From Candidatus Chlorobium masyuteum (GTDB lineage Bacteria > Bacteroidota > Chlorobiia > Chlorobiales > Chlorobiaceae): a stretch of 64,000 nucleotides of DNA. The DNA is taken from contig NZ_JAAORA010000003.1 in the NCBI RefSeq assembly GCF_011601315.1, positions 232,274 to 296,273 of the forward strand, written 5' to 3'. The notes beneath the pieces were generated by a model. It was not told the DNA's origin. It did not search any database and saw only the letters and a list, made by a program, of their open reading frames with translations. Each line of letters opens with the position of its first letter. The first letter of the stretch is position 1. Shown here one piece after another: positions 1-7,969 of this stretch. The position numbers and the translations under genes are program-made.

Positions 1-1142
1 CCTCCGGCTCTCTTGTCCGTAATGGTGTACACTCCGCTTGAGGCATCATAGGTGATGGTATAGTCACTGCTGTTACCGCTGAAGATCGCTGTATCCGATC
101 CATCACCGCCATTGATGGTATCGTTGCCTCCACCTCCCGTTATGGTGTTGGCCGCACTGTTACCGGTAATGGTGTCACTGCCGCTCCCTCCCTTGACATT
201 TTCAAGCGTGACTCCGAAAGCGATGCCAAGGTTATTTGAACCGTCATAGTTCAACGAATTTCCCCTGTTGACGTAGTGAAGGGAGGAGTAGCTCCCCGCT
301 CTCAGATCAACCGTGCAATCGGTCGTGAAGTTCGAAATATCAATGGTGTCGGTCCCTCCGGCATCCCAGATGGTTTTGTAAAAGGGTACCGCGGGATCGA
401 AGGTGTAGGTATTGTTACCGGTCTGGTAGCTGTTGTTTGCCCCGTAAAGATACTGGATAGCGGCAATATCATAGACCATAGGGGTTTCAGGAAGTACGGC
501 GATGGTTTGACTGGCATCCACATACCATTTATGCCAGTCGTTATAGGACATAACCGAATAGATCCTGTAATCGAGACTTTCAGGAAGATAGGGCCCGGCA
601 GAGTTGGTTCCGGAGTAGTTTCCCGGATGCTTCAGACCGAGTCCATGACCGATTTCATGAATCAGTGAGTAGTAGTTGAAGGAGCTGTTCGTCCACGAAC
701 TGCCGGTGGCATAAGCGGGATTGATCCATACATCGGCGGCCGAGGCCCAGTAGTCATCAGGATAATAGCACCATCCCCAGGATCCGCTTACGGCGGAGGA
801 AAATGCCAGACGAAAGTCACCGACACTTGCTGCGGTATCAGCAACCTGTGTGAAGGAGAGATTGGCAACAACTGCCCATGACTGAAACACACTGCTCGCG
901 GCAGCAATCTGGGTTGCTGTCAGAGCGAAATGCGATGATGCATCCGGTTCATTCGTATTGGAGTAATCACTCTGCCAATAGGCTGTTGCTCCATCGATCC
1001 AGGGAAAGCTGTAGGAGAGCGATACAACACCGCTGGAACCGGCACGCCATTTTACATGATCTTCATTAAGCAGCGGATCAATCGTACTGACACCGCTCGC
1101 GCTGAATATACTTATGGCAGAAGATGTTGAGGGACTCGGCAT
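1..1142 (-). CDS. Serralysin-type (M10B) secreted zinc metalloprotease, 3' end beyond window
   Basis: About 380 codons are visible and the reading frame runs off the left edge without a stop. The extended zinc motif HEIGHGLGLKHP lies at residues 162-173 (ligands H162, H166, H172; catalytic E163). It is followed by a Met-turn, YSVMSYN, at about 195-201. From about residue 315 come glycine/aspartate-rich RTX nonapeptides (GGSGSDTIT, GGGGNDTIN), which bind calcium in serralysins. There is no classical signal peptide, which fits type I secretion through a C-terminal signal lying outside the window. The ATG at 1142 is the first start after an in-frame TGA, and its ribosome-binding site is weak. 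No type I transporter genes are in view. The family assignment is secure; substrate and secretion route are inferred. Confidence 0.9.
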   Translation of the reverse strand, partial: MPSPSTSSAISIFSASGVSTIDPLLNEDHVKWRAGSSGVVSLSYSFPWIDGATAYWQSDYSNTNEPDASSHFALTATQIAAASSVFQSWAVVANLSFTQVADTAASVGDFRLAFSSAVSGSWGWCYYPDDYWASAADVWINPAYATGSSWTNSSFNYYSLIHEIGHGLGLKHPGNYSGTNSAGPYLPESLDYRIYSVMSYNDWHKWYVDASQTIAVLPETPMVYDIAAIQYLYGANNSYQTGNNTYTFDPAVPFYKTIWDAGGTDTIDISNFTTDCTVDLRAGSYSSLHYVNRGNSLNYDGSNNLGIAFGVTLENVKGGSGSDTITGNSAANTITGGGGNDTINGGDGSDTAIFSGNSSDYTITYDASSGVYTITDKRAG

Positions 1143-1547
1143 AAGGGCGTCTATAGTTCAATCTAAGGAGACGAAGGCTGTCGAATACCACACTCCCGGC
1201 AAAGCGCTGTTTGCCGTAAAGCACAAGCTAAAAAAGTTCCATTCAATGCACAACGGCTGTAAGAATACTGTAAGGAAGCAGTTGCGGCTTTTTCACTTCA
1301 CTACTTTCAAACAGTAATGGTCTCTTCCCGATCCGTTCATCGCGACAGGTAGTTGCTACCGCAGAAAGGAATGACCATTGAGCGGTTACGCTGTCATGAT
1401 CTTGCCGTGCCTGGAGTTTATGCGAAAAGAGGAGAGGCAAAAAGCAGAAAGAGAAGAATAAAAACAGCGAAATCGATAAAATAATGGTAATCTGCCTCTA
1501 CGCTTCCATGATGTCCAATGCAGGTTTACCATGAGGAATTTTCAGCC
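1143..1547. other. Intergenic region between metalloprotease and higA-like gene
   Basis: About 400 bases with no convincing gene. The short open frames here lack ribosome-binding sites and recognisable protein features. The usual partner of the downstream HigA-like gene, a HigB toxin of about 90 residues, was looked for on both strands and not found intact. Promoters for the divergent flanking genes must lie here, but no clear element was recognised. Confidence 0.6.
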
Positions 1548-1856
1548 ATGAATGACAAAATAATGTTGCCGCTTCATCCCGGAACGGTTCTGTTTGAGGA
1601 GTACATTACTCCCATGAATCTGACTGAAGGCCGGATAGCCGAGGATATCCATATTCCTGTATGGCGCATTAACGAAATCATCGCAGGAAAACGAAGCATC
1701 ACCGCAGAGACCTCGCTGCGGCTTGCCCGCTATTTCGGAACCCCGCCGCAGTTCTGGTTTGGCCTGCAGATGGACTATGATCTTAAAACAGCCATGAACA
1801 GCATGGGACCGATTATTGCCCGTGATATCCAGGCTTATGACGACTCAAGGCCATAA
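1548..1856 (+). CDS. HigA-family antitoxin / XRE-type transcriptional regulator
   Basis: A 102-residue protein opening with the HigA-family pattern 'LHPGTVLFEEYITPMNLT', followed by a helix-turn-helix at about residues 25-65 (GRIAEDIHIPVWRINEIIAGK, then RSITAETSLRLARYFGTPPQFW). HigA proteins repress their own operon and neutralise the HigB mRNA interferase. Start choice: an upstream in-frame ATG at 1518 would add ten residues, but GAGGA at 1533-1537 is spaced for the ATG at 1548. No higB is adjacent upstream, and downstream is the convergent rmuC. It is therefore an orphan antitoxin or a stand-alone regulator. Confidence 0.85.
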   Translation: MNDKIMLPLHPGTVLFEEYITPMNLTEGRIAEDIHIPVWRINEIIAGKRSITAETSLRLARYFGTPPQFWFGLQMDYDLKTAMNSMGPIIARDIQAYDDSRP

Positions 1857-1863
1857 GGCACCG

Positions 1864-3177
1864 TCAGCGGTTATCTTCATCACGGTTTTCTCTTTCAGTT
1901 TCAGCACCGACCGCAAGTTCTGAAGGTATCTGGCGAGTAACCTTTGCACCAAGCTTCCTGATCTCCTCCACCCTTCCGACAAGATTACCCCTCCCCTCTT
2001 TCAGTCGTTTGAGAGCAAGGTCAAAGGAGTCCGAGAGAGCTGATAGCTTTTTGCGTCCATCCATTACTGCCTCAAGCACAAGCAGCACCTGATCGTAGAT
2101 TCTACCCGCTTTTTCAGCAATAAGCTCGGCGTTACGGTTCTCGTTTTCCCGACGCCAGATCTGGGCAATGAGCTTGAGCGTTATCATCAGTGTGGCCGGA
2201 CCGCACAACACGACGTTCTTTCCGGCAAGACCATACATCAGCTCCGGGTCGGCCTTCATCACAGCCTGCCATGCGGGTTCGAGGGGAATACACATGATAA
2301 CAAAATCAAGTGTCCGGTTACCGCCAAGAGCGCTGTACTCCTTTGACTGAAGTTCGGTGATATGACGAAGCACCGATTGTGTATGCTCCCTGAGGGCCTG
2401 AGCCTGTTGCGGCTCGTCATCAAGCGTGCAGTATCGCTCGTATGCCGTAAGGGAGACCTTGGAATCGACAATCACCGCTTTATTGCCGGGAAGCATAACC
2501 AGAAAATCGGGTCGTTTCAACTGGCCATTCTCCTGTCGAAGGCTCTCCTGCGCCATATACTCACGCCCTTTTTCAAGACCGGAAGCTTCAAAAATCCTTT
2601 CGATAATCAACTCCCCCCAGTCTCCCTGCATTTTTGAGTCCCCTTTGATAGCCTTTGCCAATGTATTGGCCTCATCGCTCACCCGACCGCTCAGTTCCTG
2701 GAGCTGACGGACCTGTTCAATCAGGCGTCCCGACAGTTCCGTATCGGAAGCGTGCACCTCATCAACCCGCTTGCGAAAAGCGTCAAGCTGCTCGCGTAGC
2801 GGTTGCAAAAGCGTCTCAAGGCGCTCACGGTTCTCCTGTCCGAAAGCCCTTCCCCGCTCCTCGAATATCCTGTTCGAAAGATTTTCAAACTCACTTTTCA
2901 GGCGTGCTTCCGACTCCTGCATTAGAGCCGTTTTTTCAGCGGCACTTCGCCGTTCATTGTCAAGATCAGATTCAAGCCGGGCAAACCGGATGTTTGCTGC
3001 CTCAAGCTCGGAGGATTTCATTGCAAACTGGTTCGCGCTTCGGGCGGCATCCTCTTCAACAAGGCGAAGACGTTGCAGCTCGGCTTTCAATGGCGCATCG
3101 CGAACAACCCTGTAGGCCACAAAAAGCAGCAAAAGAAGCAGCAGAAGGAGGATTGAAACAATGAAAATGGATGTCAT
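1864..3177 (-). CDS. rmuC: RmuC family DNA recombination protein
   Basis: About 437 residues. The N-terminus has a single hydrophobic segment very rich in leucine (about residues 3-22). A long charged coiled coil follows (about 30-190), then the conserved RmuC domain with MQGDWGELIIERIFEASGL and a PD-(D/E)XK-like stretch around 'RPDFLVMLPGNKAVIVDSKVS'-type residues. The D...DSK pattern is typical of restriction-like nucleases. RmuC limits inversions at short inverted repeats; its biochemical activity is less well established. A GTG two codons upstream (3183) is an alternative start. It converges with the HigA-like gene seven bases away. Confidence 0.9.
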   Translation of the reverse strand: MTSIFIVSILLLLLLLLLFVAYRVVRDAPLKAELQRLRLVEEDAARSANQFAMKSSELEAANIRFARLESDLDNERRSAAEKTALMQESEARLKSEFENLSNRIFEERGRAFGQENRERLETLLQPLREQLDAFRKRVDEVHASDTELSGRLIEQVRQLQELSGRVSDEANTLAKAIKGDSKMQGDWGELIIERIFEASGLEKGREYMAQESLRQENGQLKRPDFLVMLPGNKAVIVDSKVSLTAYERYCTLDDEPQQAQALREHTQSVLRHITELQSKEYSALGGNRTLDFVIMCIPLEPAWQAVMKADPELMYGLAGKNVVLCGPATLMITLKLIAQIWRRENENRNAELIAEKAGRIYDQVLLVLEAVMDGRKKLSALSDSFDLALKRLKEGRGNLVGRVEEIRKLGAKVTRQIPSELAVGAETERENRDEDNR

Positions 3178-3314
3178 GAGCACTTTTGATGTACCGGCTG
3201 GTAAAGCCCGTATGGGTAGTTGTGATTAAAATTCCCTCTTCTTCATGAAAATATAGTGCTGAAGAGTCGTGAAAACCTGCATGGAGGGAAAAATAGAGGG
3301 GATCTCGCACAAAT

Positions 3315-3346
3315 AAAAAGCCCCGATCTGTTTTGCGGGGCTTTTT
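3315..3346 (-). terminator. Rho-independent terminator after small lipoprotein gene
   Basis: A hairpin with arms AAAAAGCCCCG and CGGGGCTTTTT and a ten-base loop. It has a T run on either strand, so it could work in both directions. It lies 27 bases beyond the stop of the minus-strand lipoprotein gene and upstream of rmuC, separating the two transcripts. Confidence 0.85.
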
Positions 3347-3372
3347 CGAGAGGAGAACCAGGAGCCGGAAAC

Positions 3373-3549
3373 TTATTTGTAAAGAGCACTTCCTGATGGG
3401 GTTGATCCGGTATAACTAACTAGAGAGGTTCGGTTATTTACGGATTCAGGATTGTTGGAGCTTTTGATATCACCCTTGTAGGAAGCCGAGCAACCGGCAA
3501 GCGTTATGATACCCGCAACTATTAACATCACTGTTTTCATGATAGTCAT
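3373..3549 (-). CDS. Small lipoprotein, 58 residues, function unknown
   Basis: Too short for routine calling, but well supported. ATG at 3549 is preceded by AGGAG seven bases away. The protein starts with a lipoprotein signal peptide (MTIMKTVMLIVAGIITLAGC) whose lipobox LAGC predicts lipidation of cysteine 20. The mature part is about 38 polar residues rich in Ser, Asn and Thr, with no recognised domain. A strong terminator follows. A second ATG at 3540 is possible but worse placed relative to the Shine-Dalgarno sequence. It resembles the small entericidin-like or species-specific lipoproteins of many genomes; no role can be assigned. Confidence 0.75.
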   Translation of the reverse strand: MTIMKTVMLIVAGIITLAGCSASYKGDIKSSNNPESVNNRTSLVSYTGSTPSGSALYK

Positions 3550-3751
3550 AATAACACTCCTGTTTTATTTATCCGATCACTGCCCGACACCGTGTATCAG
3601 TACTCAGGCATAACTTTACATTACAAAGCTTATCTTAAAGAATAAACATCATGCCGGGCTGAAGAGTTTCCGGTATGTATCGGGCTTCTCGGTCATGTGT
3701 GCGGAGAAAGACTCAAAGCAAAGGTGAGGCCTGTAAATAACCGGGTATCAG

Positions 3752-3782
3752 TTTGCAAAACAAGAAGTTTTTCTTACCTTTG
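3752..3782 (+). promoter_or_regulatory. Bacteroidetes/Chlorobi-type promoter for tRNA-Cys
   Basis: TTTG at 3752-3755 and TACCTTTG at 3775-3782, separated by 19 bases. These match the -33 TTTG / -7 TAnnTTTG arrangement described for Bacteroidetes primary sigma factors. The expected start point is a few bases before the tRNA 5' end at 3796. Confidence 0.5.
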
Positions 3783-3795
3783 TCATTCCTGTAAC

Positions 3796-3869
3796 GGCGA
3801 AGTGGCCGAGTGGTCAGGCAGAGGTCTGCAAAACCTTGTACAGCGGTTCGAATCCGCTCTTCGCCTCCA
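3796..3869 (+). tRNA. tRNA-Cys (GCA)
   Basis: Acceptor arms GGCGAAG (3796-3802) and CTTCGCC (3859-3865) pair perfectly. The anticodon loop reads CTGCAAA with anticodon GCA. The T arm contains GGTTCGAATCC, and U73 is followed by an encoded CCA at 3867-3869. The length (71 plus CCA) is normal for tRNA-Cys. It has its own promoter-like site upstream and a terminator directly downstream. Confidence 0.97.
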
Positions 3870-3870
3870 G

Positions 3871-3907
3871 AAACAAAAAAGCCTGCTCATCGCAGGCTTT
3901 TTTGTTT
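3871..3907. terminator. Bidirectional terminator between tRNA-Cys and the kdn-like operon
   Basis: Perfect arms AAACAAAAAAGCCTGC and GCAGGCTTTTTTGTTT around a five-base loop. It starts one base after the CCA end of the tRNA and ends 20 bases before the stop of the convergent aminotransferase gene, so it can serve both. Confidence 0.95.
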
Positions 3908-3927
3908 CTGGACTTTTCCCCTCTCTG

Positions 3928-5085
3928 TTATCCGATCTTCTCTGCTCCTGAAATAATGGCCTGGACCAGTTTTTCAATGGTCGGTTCATCAATCAGCACC
4001 GGGATGTTGAGGCAGATACTGCTGCGCAGCATGGTGCCGGTTTTCGGCCAGAGTGTTTCAAGATCAGCGTCACGATAGCGGTCATACTCTCCAAGCAGGT
4101 GACCCCAGACACCGGCAAAATGCCAGTCAAGTGCTTCCGGAAGAATCTTTGTACCGAAACCATGCTCCAGAAGATGAGCTTCAAGCTGCAGGGCAGCCTC
4201 GCGGTCCCTCACCCTGAAAATAAGGGTATCGCCCTGTGATCCTGCTTCATCACTGAACGGACGAAGCGTGATGTTCTGAAGATGGCGGATTCCATCCTTG
4301 ATTTTCTGCTTGTTCTCCCGCGATTTCGAGAGAATCATATCGATTTTGGCAAGCTGTGCCAGACCGATAGCCGCAGTTACCTCGCTGAGACGCAAATTGA
4401 GCCCTTTGGAGCGTCTCGGATCCTTGCCTCTCGGCAGACCGGGAAGATGCATGTGGCCATGGTCGGAAAACTCTGCTGCACGGTCGTAGATCTCCTTGTC
4501 ATTGGTGACAATGATGCCGCCCTCTCCGGTATGGAGCGTTTTGCCTGCATCAAATGAGAAGGAGGCTACGCTGCCTATGGTGCCGAGTTTGCGCCCCTTG
4601 TATGACGCTCCAAGCGCCTGGGCCGCATCCTCAATCAGAATAAGGTTGTGCTTGCGGCAGATTGCCGAAATTTCATCCATTTTCGGTGACGCCCACATGG
4701 GAATGGCAACAACAGCTTTTGTTTCCGGAGTGATGGCCTTCTCGACCTCAAGCGGATCAAGATGATAGGTCTCATCAAGCTCAACCGGCACCGGCACAGC
4801 TCCGAGTGCACTGATTGCTTCTATTGGAGCAATAAAGGTCCAGGCGGTTGTGATAACCTCATCGCCGGGAGCAATTCCGGCACCTGCAAGCGCACAGTGT
4901 ATTGCCGCCGTTCCGGAGGATACCGCGTGGGCATACTTTACCCCCATCCAAGCGGCAAATTTCTCCTCAAACTCCCGGGCCTTATAATTGCCTCCACCGT
5001 AACGGTAAAGATTGACCTTTTCCCTGCTGAAAAGTTCCTGAATTTCGGCCAGCTCCTCCCGACCGATTAGTTCTGCACCAGCCAT
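3928..5085 (-). CDS. kdnA: DegT/DnrJ/EryC1 PLP aminotransferase, KdnA-like (amino-sugar acid synthesis)
   Basis: 385 residues of the sugar aminotransferase family. The PLP lysine is K182 in SFDAGKTLHTGEGG; SSGTAAIHCAL (about 56-66) and IEDAAQALG (about 151-159) form the cofactor pocket. FSDHGHMHLPG and the GLNLRLSEVTAAIGLAQL block resemble KdnA of Shewanella, which transaminates 8-oxo-Kdo to 8-amino-Kdo (Kdo8N). The adjacent Fe-type dehydrogenase is the expected KdnB partner, which strengthens the call. It is the last gene of a five-gene operon and is followed by a strong terminator. The family is certain; the exact substrate is inferred from resemblance and context, and another keto-sugar acid is possible. 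Confidence 0.8.
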   Translation of the reverse strand: MAGAELIGREELAEIQELFSREKVNLYRYGGGNYKAREFEEKFAAWMGVKYAHAVSSGTAAIHCALAGAGIAPGDEVITTAWTFIAPIEAISALGAVPVPVELDETYHLDPLEVEKAITPETKAVVAIPMWASPKMDEISAICRKHNLILIEDAAQALGASYKGRKLGTIGSVASFSFDAGKTLHTGEGGIIVTNDKEIYDRAAEFSDHGHMHLPGLPRGKDPRRSKGLNLRLSEVTAAIGLAQLAKIDMILSKSRENKQKIKDGIRHLQNITLRPFSDEAGSQGDTLIFRVRDREAALQLEAHLLEHGFGTKILPEALDWHFAGVWGHLLGEYDRYRDADLETLWPKTGTMLRSSICLNIPVLIDEPTIEKLVQAIISGAEKIG

Positions 5086-5101
5086 ACTCTATTCCACTCC
5101 T

Positions 5102-6232
5102 TTAGGTTAATTGAAAAACTACAGATCTTGCCGACTCTTCGGTAAACTCAACCGGATTGCCCGAGAAGGAGCCTTTAAGGGCTTCGGATGCATGGTGTGC
5201 AAACTCAGCGGCATTACCCTTCCCGTAACCGTAAGGGACAAGTGTCGGAATACTGAGCTGCCGGTAGAGCTCATCCATCTCTTCAAGCAGCTCTGCGGTT
5301 GCCTCAGAGGGTGAGGGTGAGCTGCGCATGGGGTTGAGCAGTGCATACTTCTCATAGCCGTTATTATGGTTGTAACGCATAACCTCCTTGAGGAAGATCG
5401 CGCCGGCAAGCCCGTGAGGAACCTTGTTCTTGACTCCGAGATAGTAGGCAAAACCGTTGGTCGGACCATCTCCCGAGTTCATGAGGGCAACGGTTCCGCA
5501 AACACTTCCGATGGCAAGGTCAAGGCGCGATTCAGCCCGGTCGAGCTGGCCCTGCTGGAGGGCATAAAAGGTTCGCTGGAAACCTTCAACAGAAAAAATC
5601 CTGCTCAGGGCGGTATGCTTGACTGAACCGAAACTGTCAACACAGTGAACCAGGCTGTCCATGGCTGAGGCAATAACACTCTCCATCGGAGCGGTCATGG
5701 AGAGACTGGGATCAATAACCGCTTTTTTAGGAAAATTCTTCCTGCTGTTTATGCCGAGCTTGCGTCCCTCCGCCTCATCAATAAAGACGGCATTAAAGCT
5801 GACCTCTGCACCGCTTCCAAGCAGAGAGGGAACCGTTACCAGCGGCAGGGGGTCGTTGACCCCTTTCGGGAATCCCTTGAGCGAAAGTGCCGGAACCTGA
5901 TTGGTCAGGAGGAGAGCCACCCCTTTACCCAGATCAAGCGTACTGCCTCCGCCTATGGCAATAATACCATCAGGAACATTGCCGCGGAAAAACTCTGCTA
6001 CATTTTCAAGATGGGCATAGGTCGGCTCCCCTCCGAATTCGTTGCAGTAGAGTACCGAGTTTTTGTACCCTGTGGTGAGGTTCTTCAGGACATCCTGAAA
6101 ATAGAGATTCCCGGCAAGATTGGCATCGTAGATAATACCGGGCTTCTGCACCGCAAGCGCTGCCAGATGCTCATTGAGGTTCAAGGCTTCGTTCACCCCG
6201 ATGACCAGATCGGTGGATAAAAAGAAATTCAT
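5102..6232 (-). CDS. kdnB: Iron-containing alcohol dehydrogenase, KdnB-like (sugar-acid C8 oxidase)
   Basis: 376 residues. The NAD-binding motif GGGSTLDLGKG is at about residues 93-103. Metal-binding candidates are in ASAMDSLVHCVDSF and in the HG motif of KVPHGLAGAIFLKEVMRYN, as expected of group III iron-containing dehydrogenases. In Shewanella KdnB oxidises the 8-hydroxyl of Kdo to an aldehyde that KdnA aminates. The gene ends 16 bases before the KdnA-like gene and starts 12 bases after the CMP-sugar synthetase. A generic Fe-ADH acting on another sugar is the main alternative. Confidence 0.75.
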   Translation of the reverse strand: MNFFLSTDLVIGVNEALNLNEHLAALAVQKPGIIYDANLAGNLYFQDVLKNLTTGYKNSVLYCNEFGGEPTYAHLENVAEFFRGNVPDGIIAIGGGSTLDLGKGVALLLTNQVPALSLKGFPKGVNDPLPLVTVPSLLGSGAEVSFNAVFIDEAEGRKLGINSRKNFPKKAVIDPSLSMTAPMESVIASAMDSLVHCVDSFGSVKHTALSRIFSVEGFQRTFYALQQGQLDRAESRLDLAIGSVCGTVALMNSGDGPTNGFAYYLGVKNKVPHGLAGAIFLKEVMRYNHNNGYEKYALLNPMRSSPSPSEATAELLEEMDELYRQLSIPTLVPYGYGKGNAAEFAHHASEALKGSFSGNPVEFTEESARSVVFQLT

Positions 6233-6244
6233 AACAACAGGAGT

Positions 6245-6958
6245 CTATGGGTTGTTCAGGGCTGCCACCTGGCCTGCCAGGTTTTTTTTGTATAGGTAAA
6301 ACTCAATTAAATCTATTTCCTCGACAGTATCAATCTCCCAGGTCTGCCAGAACTCCATTTCATAGGCACTGAGCCGGGCACCGATCCGGTTGTTGAAGGT
6401 TTTGAGTGTTTCGGGAGTGAAGATATAGATCGATCCATTCTCTATAAACTGCGCAGGACGATCCTGTCGCATACCTCGATTACGATGATCAAAGTTAAGG
6501 CTGCTCCACTTCCCCTCCCTTGATTCCCAGATGGTGAGGTCATCGGCTCTGGTTACCGAAATCAGGGAGTCTGCGCCATCACGCTCGTAAAGCTCCACCG
6601 CCCGGTCAATGTCTCCGGAATTTCGAAGGGGTGAGGTTGCCTGCAGAAAGACGATGGTGTTGATTGAGAGGCCATAATCAGCCTCAATAACCCCGACAGC
6701 GTGCAGAACAGCCGACTCACTGCTCGCCTTGTCACCCGAAAGTTCCTGTGGCCGTTCAATCACCTCTGCTCCGTACGCTCTTGCAACAGCAGCAATCTCC
6801 GGGTTGTCCGTTGAAACAAAGACTCTGTCAATACGCTTCGATGAGAGTGCCTGCAGAATAGTCCAGGCAAGCAGGGGTTTGCCTGCAACCGGGTAGATAT
6901 TCTTGTTTTTGAGACCTTTCGAACCGCCTCTTGCAGGAATGATGGCTACGGTATGCAT
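6245..6958 (-). CDS. NeuA-type acylneuraminate/CMP-sugar cytidylyltransferase
   Basis: 237 residues with the CTP-binding signature [15 protein letters not shown] near the N-terminus, [19 protein letters not shown], and the ATSPLR block with its conserved basic residue. This is the NeuA (sialic acid, legionaminic, pseudaminic) type rather than KdsB, whose motif is IPARYxSTRLPGKPL. It should activate a 3-deoxy-2-ulosonic acid as its CMP form. Position between a KdnB-like gene and a glycosyltransferase suggests the substrate is the product of the KdnA/KdnB pair. No NeuB-type synthase is present in the window, so the acid backbone must come from elsewhere. Confidence 0.85.
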   Translation of the reverse strand: MHTVAIIPARGGSKGLKNKNIYPVAGKPLLAWTILQALSSKRIDRVFVSTDNPEIAAVARAYGAEVIERPQELSGDKASSESAVLHAVGVIEADYGLSINTIVFLQATSPLRNSGDIDRAVELYERDGADSLISVTRADDLTIWESREGKWSSLNFDHRNRGMRQDRPAQFIENGSIYIFTPETLKTFNNRIGARLSAYEMEFWQTWEIDTVEEIDLIEFYLYKKNLAGQVAALNNP

Positions 6959-7012
6959 AGTTACATTAAAAAATTTTGGCGCCTTTTTTCATCTCTTCTT
7001 TCTGAAACCTGT

Positions 7013-7969
7013 TCATCCATCCAGCACCGTGCGGCAGACTTCAGCAATCAGTTTTGCCGCAGATCTGTTCTGCAGCGGTGTAAGCCGTTTCAACTCGTCG
7101 GGATCAAGACCGCAATGAACAACCTTGTTCAGGGCAGAACCGACAAAGATCGTTGATGAAAACTGTGCAATCATCATTCGTGAATTGGCTATCATCTCCT
7201 CCGTCCGGCCTTCACTGAAAACGAGGCTCTCAGGGGCATGAAGGGCTATCTCCCGCATGGCTCGTTCAACATGTTCATTGGGATGCAACTTGAATAAAAG
7301 CTGGCTGCCCTCAGCCATCTCAAGATACTTCCGGATATTTTTCGGGCGGTTCTCGTATATAAAAGTTTCACGATTGTCGGAGGTACAGACAAGGACATAA
7401 TCGTGATGCTTAAAATCATTCTGCAGGTACTGGGCACAATTATCGAAATTCGGTATGCTTGTAACCACAATTTTAGCCGGGTTTACCCCTTTACGTATAA
7501 AGAGTTCACGATACCCTTCACTGGCAACACAGAACTTTTCATAGGCATCAGACAATCCGGTTGTCGCCGTTCCGGCAACCCAACGGGGTATCCATTGAAA
7601 GTTTCTGGCAAGATGGTAGAGAGTGGTTTCCGGTTCGGTCATACCCTCCTGGACAAGCACAATTTTGCGGCGTCGGATATGTTTCGGGACAATAAGATCG
7701 GTACAGGTCAGAACCAGATCATAGGCATGCTGATATCCGCCGATATCAAGCTGAAGATCGTGAGAACGCAGATATTCAAGGGTACGGTCAGAACGCTTGC
7801 GGCCCATGATGGTAAACTCAAGAAGCCCCATATCGCTGGCTGTGCCGAGCAGACCATCACTGAAAAACGGTGAGAAATACTGGTCATAATCCTTCATCCA
7901 CCCGGCAATCTGATGCATCTGGGTGGTCTGATTCATGGAGCCGCATATAAATAGTACTTTTTTCCTCAT
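7013..7969 (-). CDS. Probable surface-polysaccharide glycosyltransferase (GT-B-like, unassigned family)
   Basis: 318 residues and soluble. The N-terminus (KVLFICGSMNQTTQMHQIAG) looks like a Rossmann half. The C-terminal half has the pattern of CDP-glycerol/polysialyl-type transferases: LFKLHPNEH (about 222-230) and a late IANSRMMIAQFSSTIFVGSAL element, which in GT-B enzymes contacts the nucleotide sugar. It overlaps the upstream flippase-like gene by four bases (ATGA), implying translational coupling, and precedes the CMP-sugar synthetase by 54 bases. Transfer of the CMP-activated acid to lipid A-core or another acceptor is inferred. I cannot name a family with certainty. Confidence 0.6.
   Translation of the reverse strand: MRKKVLFICGSMNQTTQMHQIAGWMKDYDQYFSPFFSDGLLGTASDMGLLEFTIMGRKRSDRTLEYLRSHDLQLDIGGYQHAYDLVLTCTDLIVPKHIRRRKIVLVQEGMTEPETTLYHLARNFQWIPRWVAGTATTGLSDAYEKFCVASEGYRELFIRKGVNPAKIVVTSIPNFDNCAQYLQNDFKHHDYVLVCTSDNRETFIYENRPKNIRKYLEMAEGSQLLFKLHPNEHVERAMREIALHAPESLVFSEGRTEEMIANSRMMIAQFSSTIFVGSALNKVVHCGLDPDELKRLTPLQNRSAAKLIAEVCRTVLDG

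Noticed and set aside
1319..1480. Possible HigB remnant upstream of the HigA-like gene (short stretch resembling 'DLAVPGVYAK')
   Set aside because: Too short and broken by stops to separate from chance; needs a profile search.
2655..3164. Plus-strand open frames opposite rmuC
   Set aside because: They are complements of the coiled-coil coding region and have no independent features.
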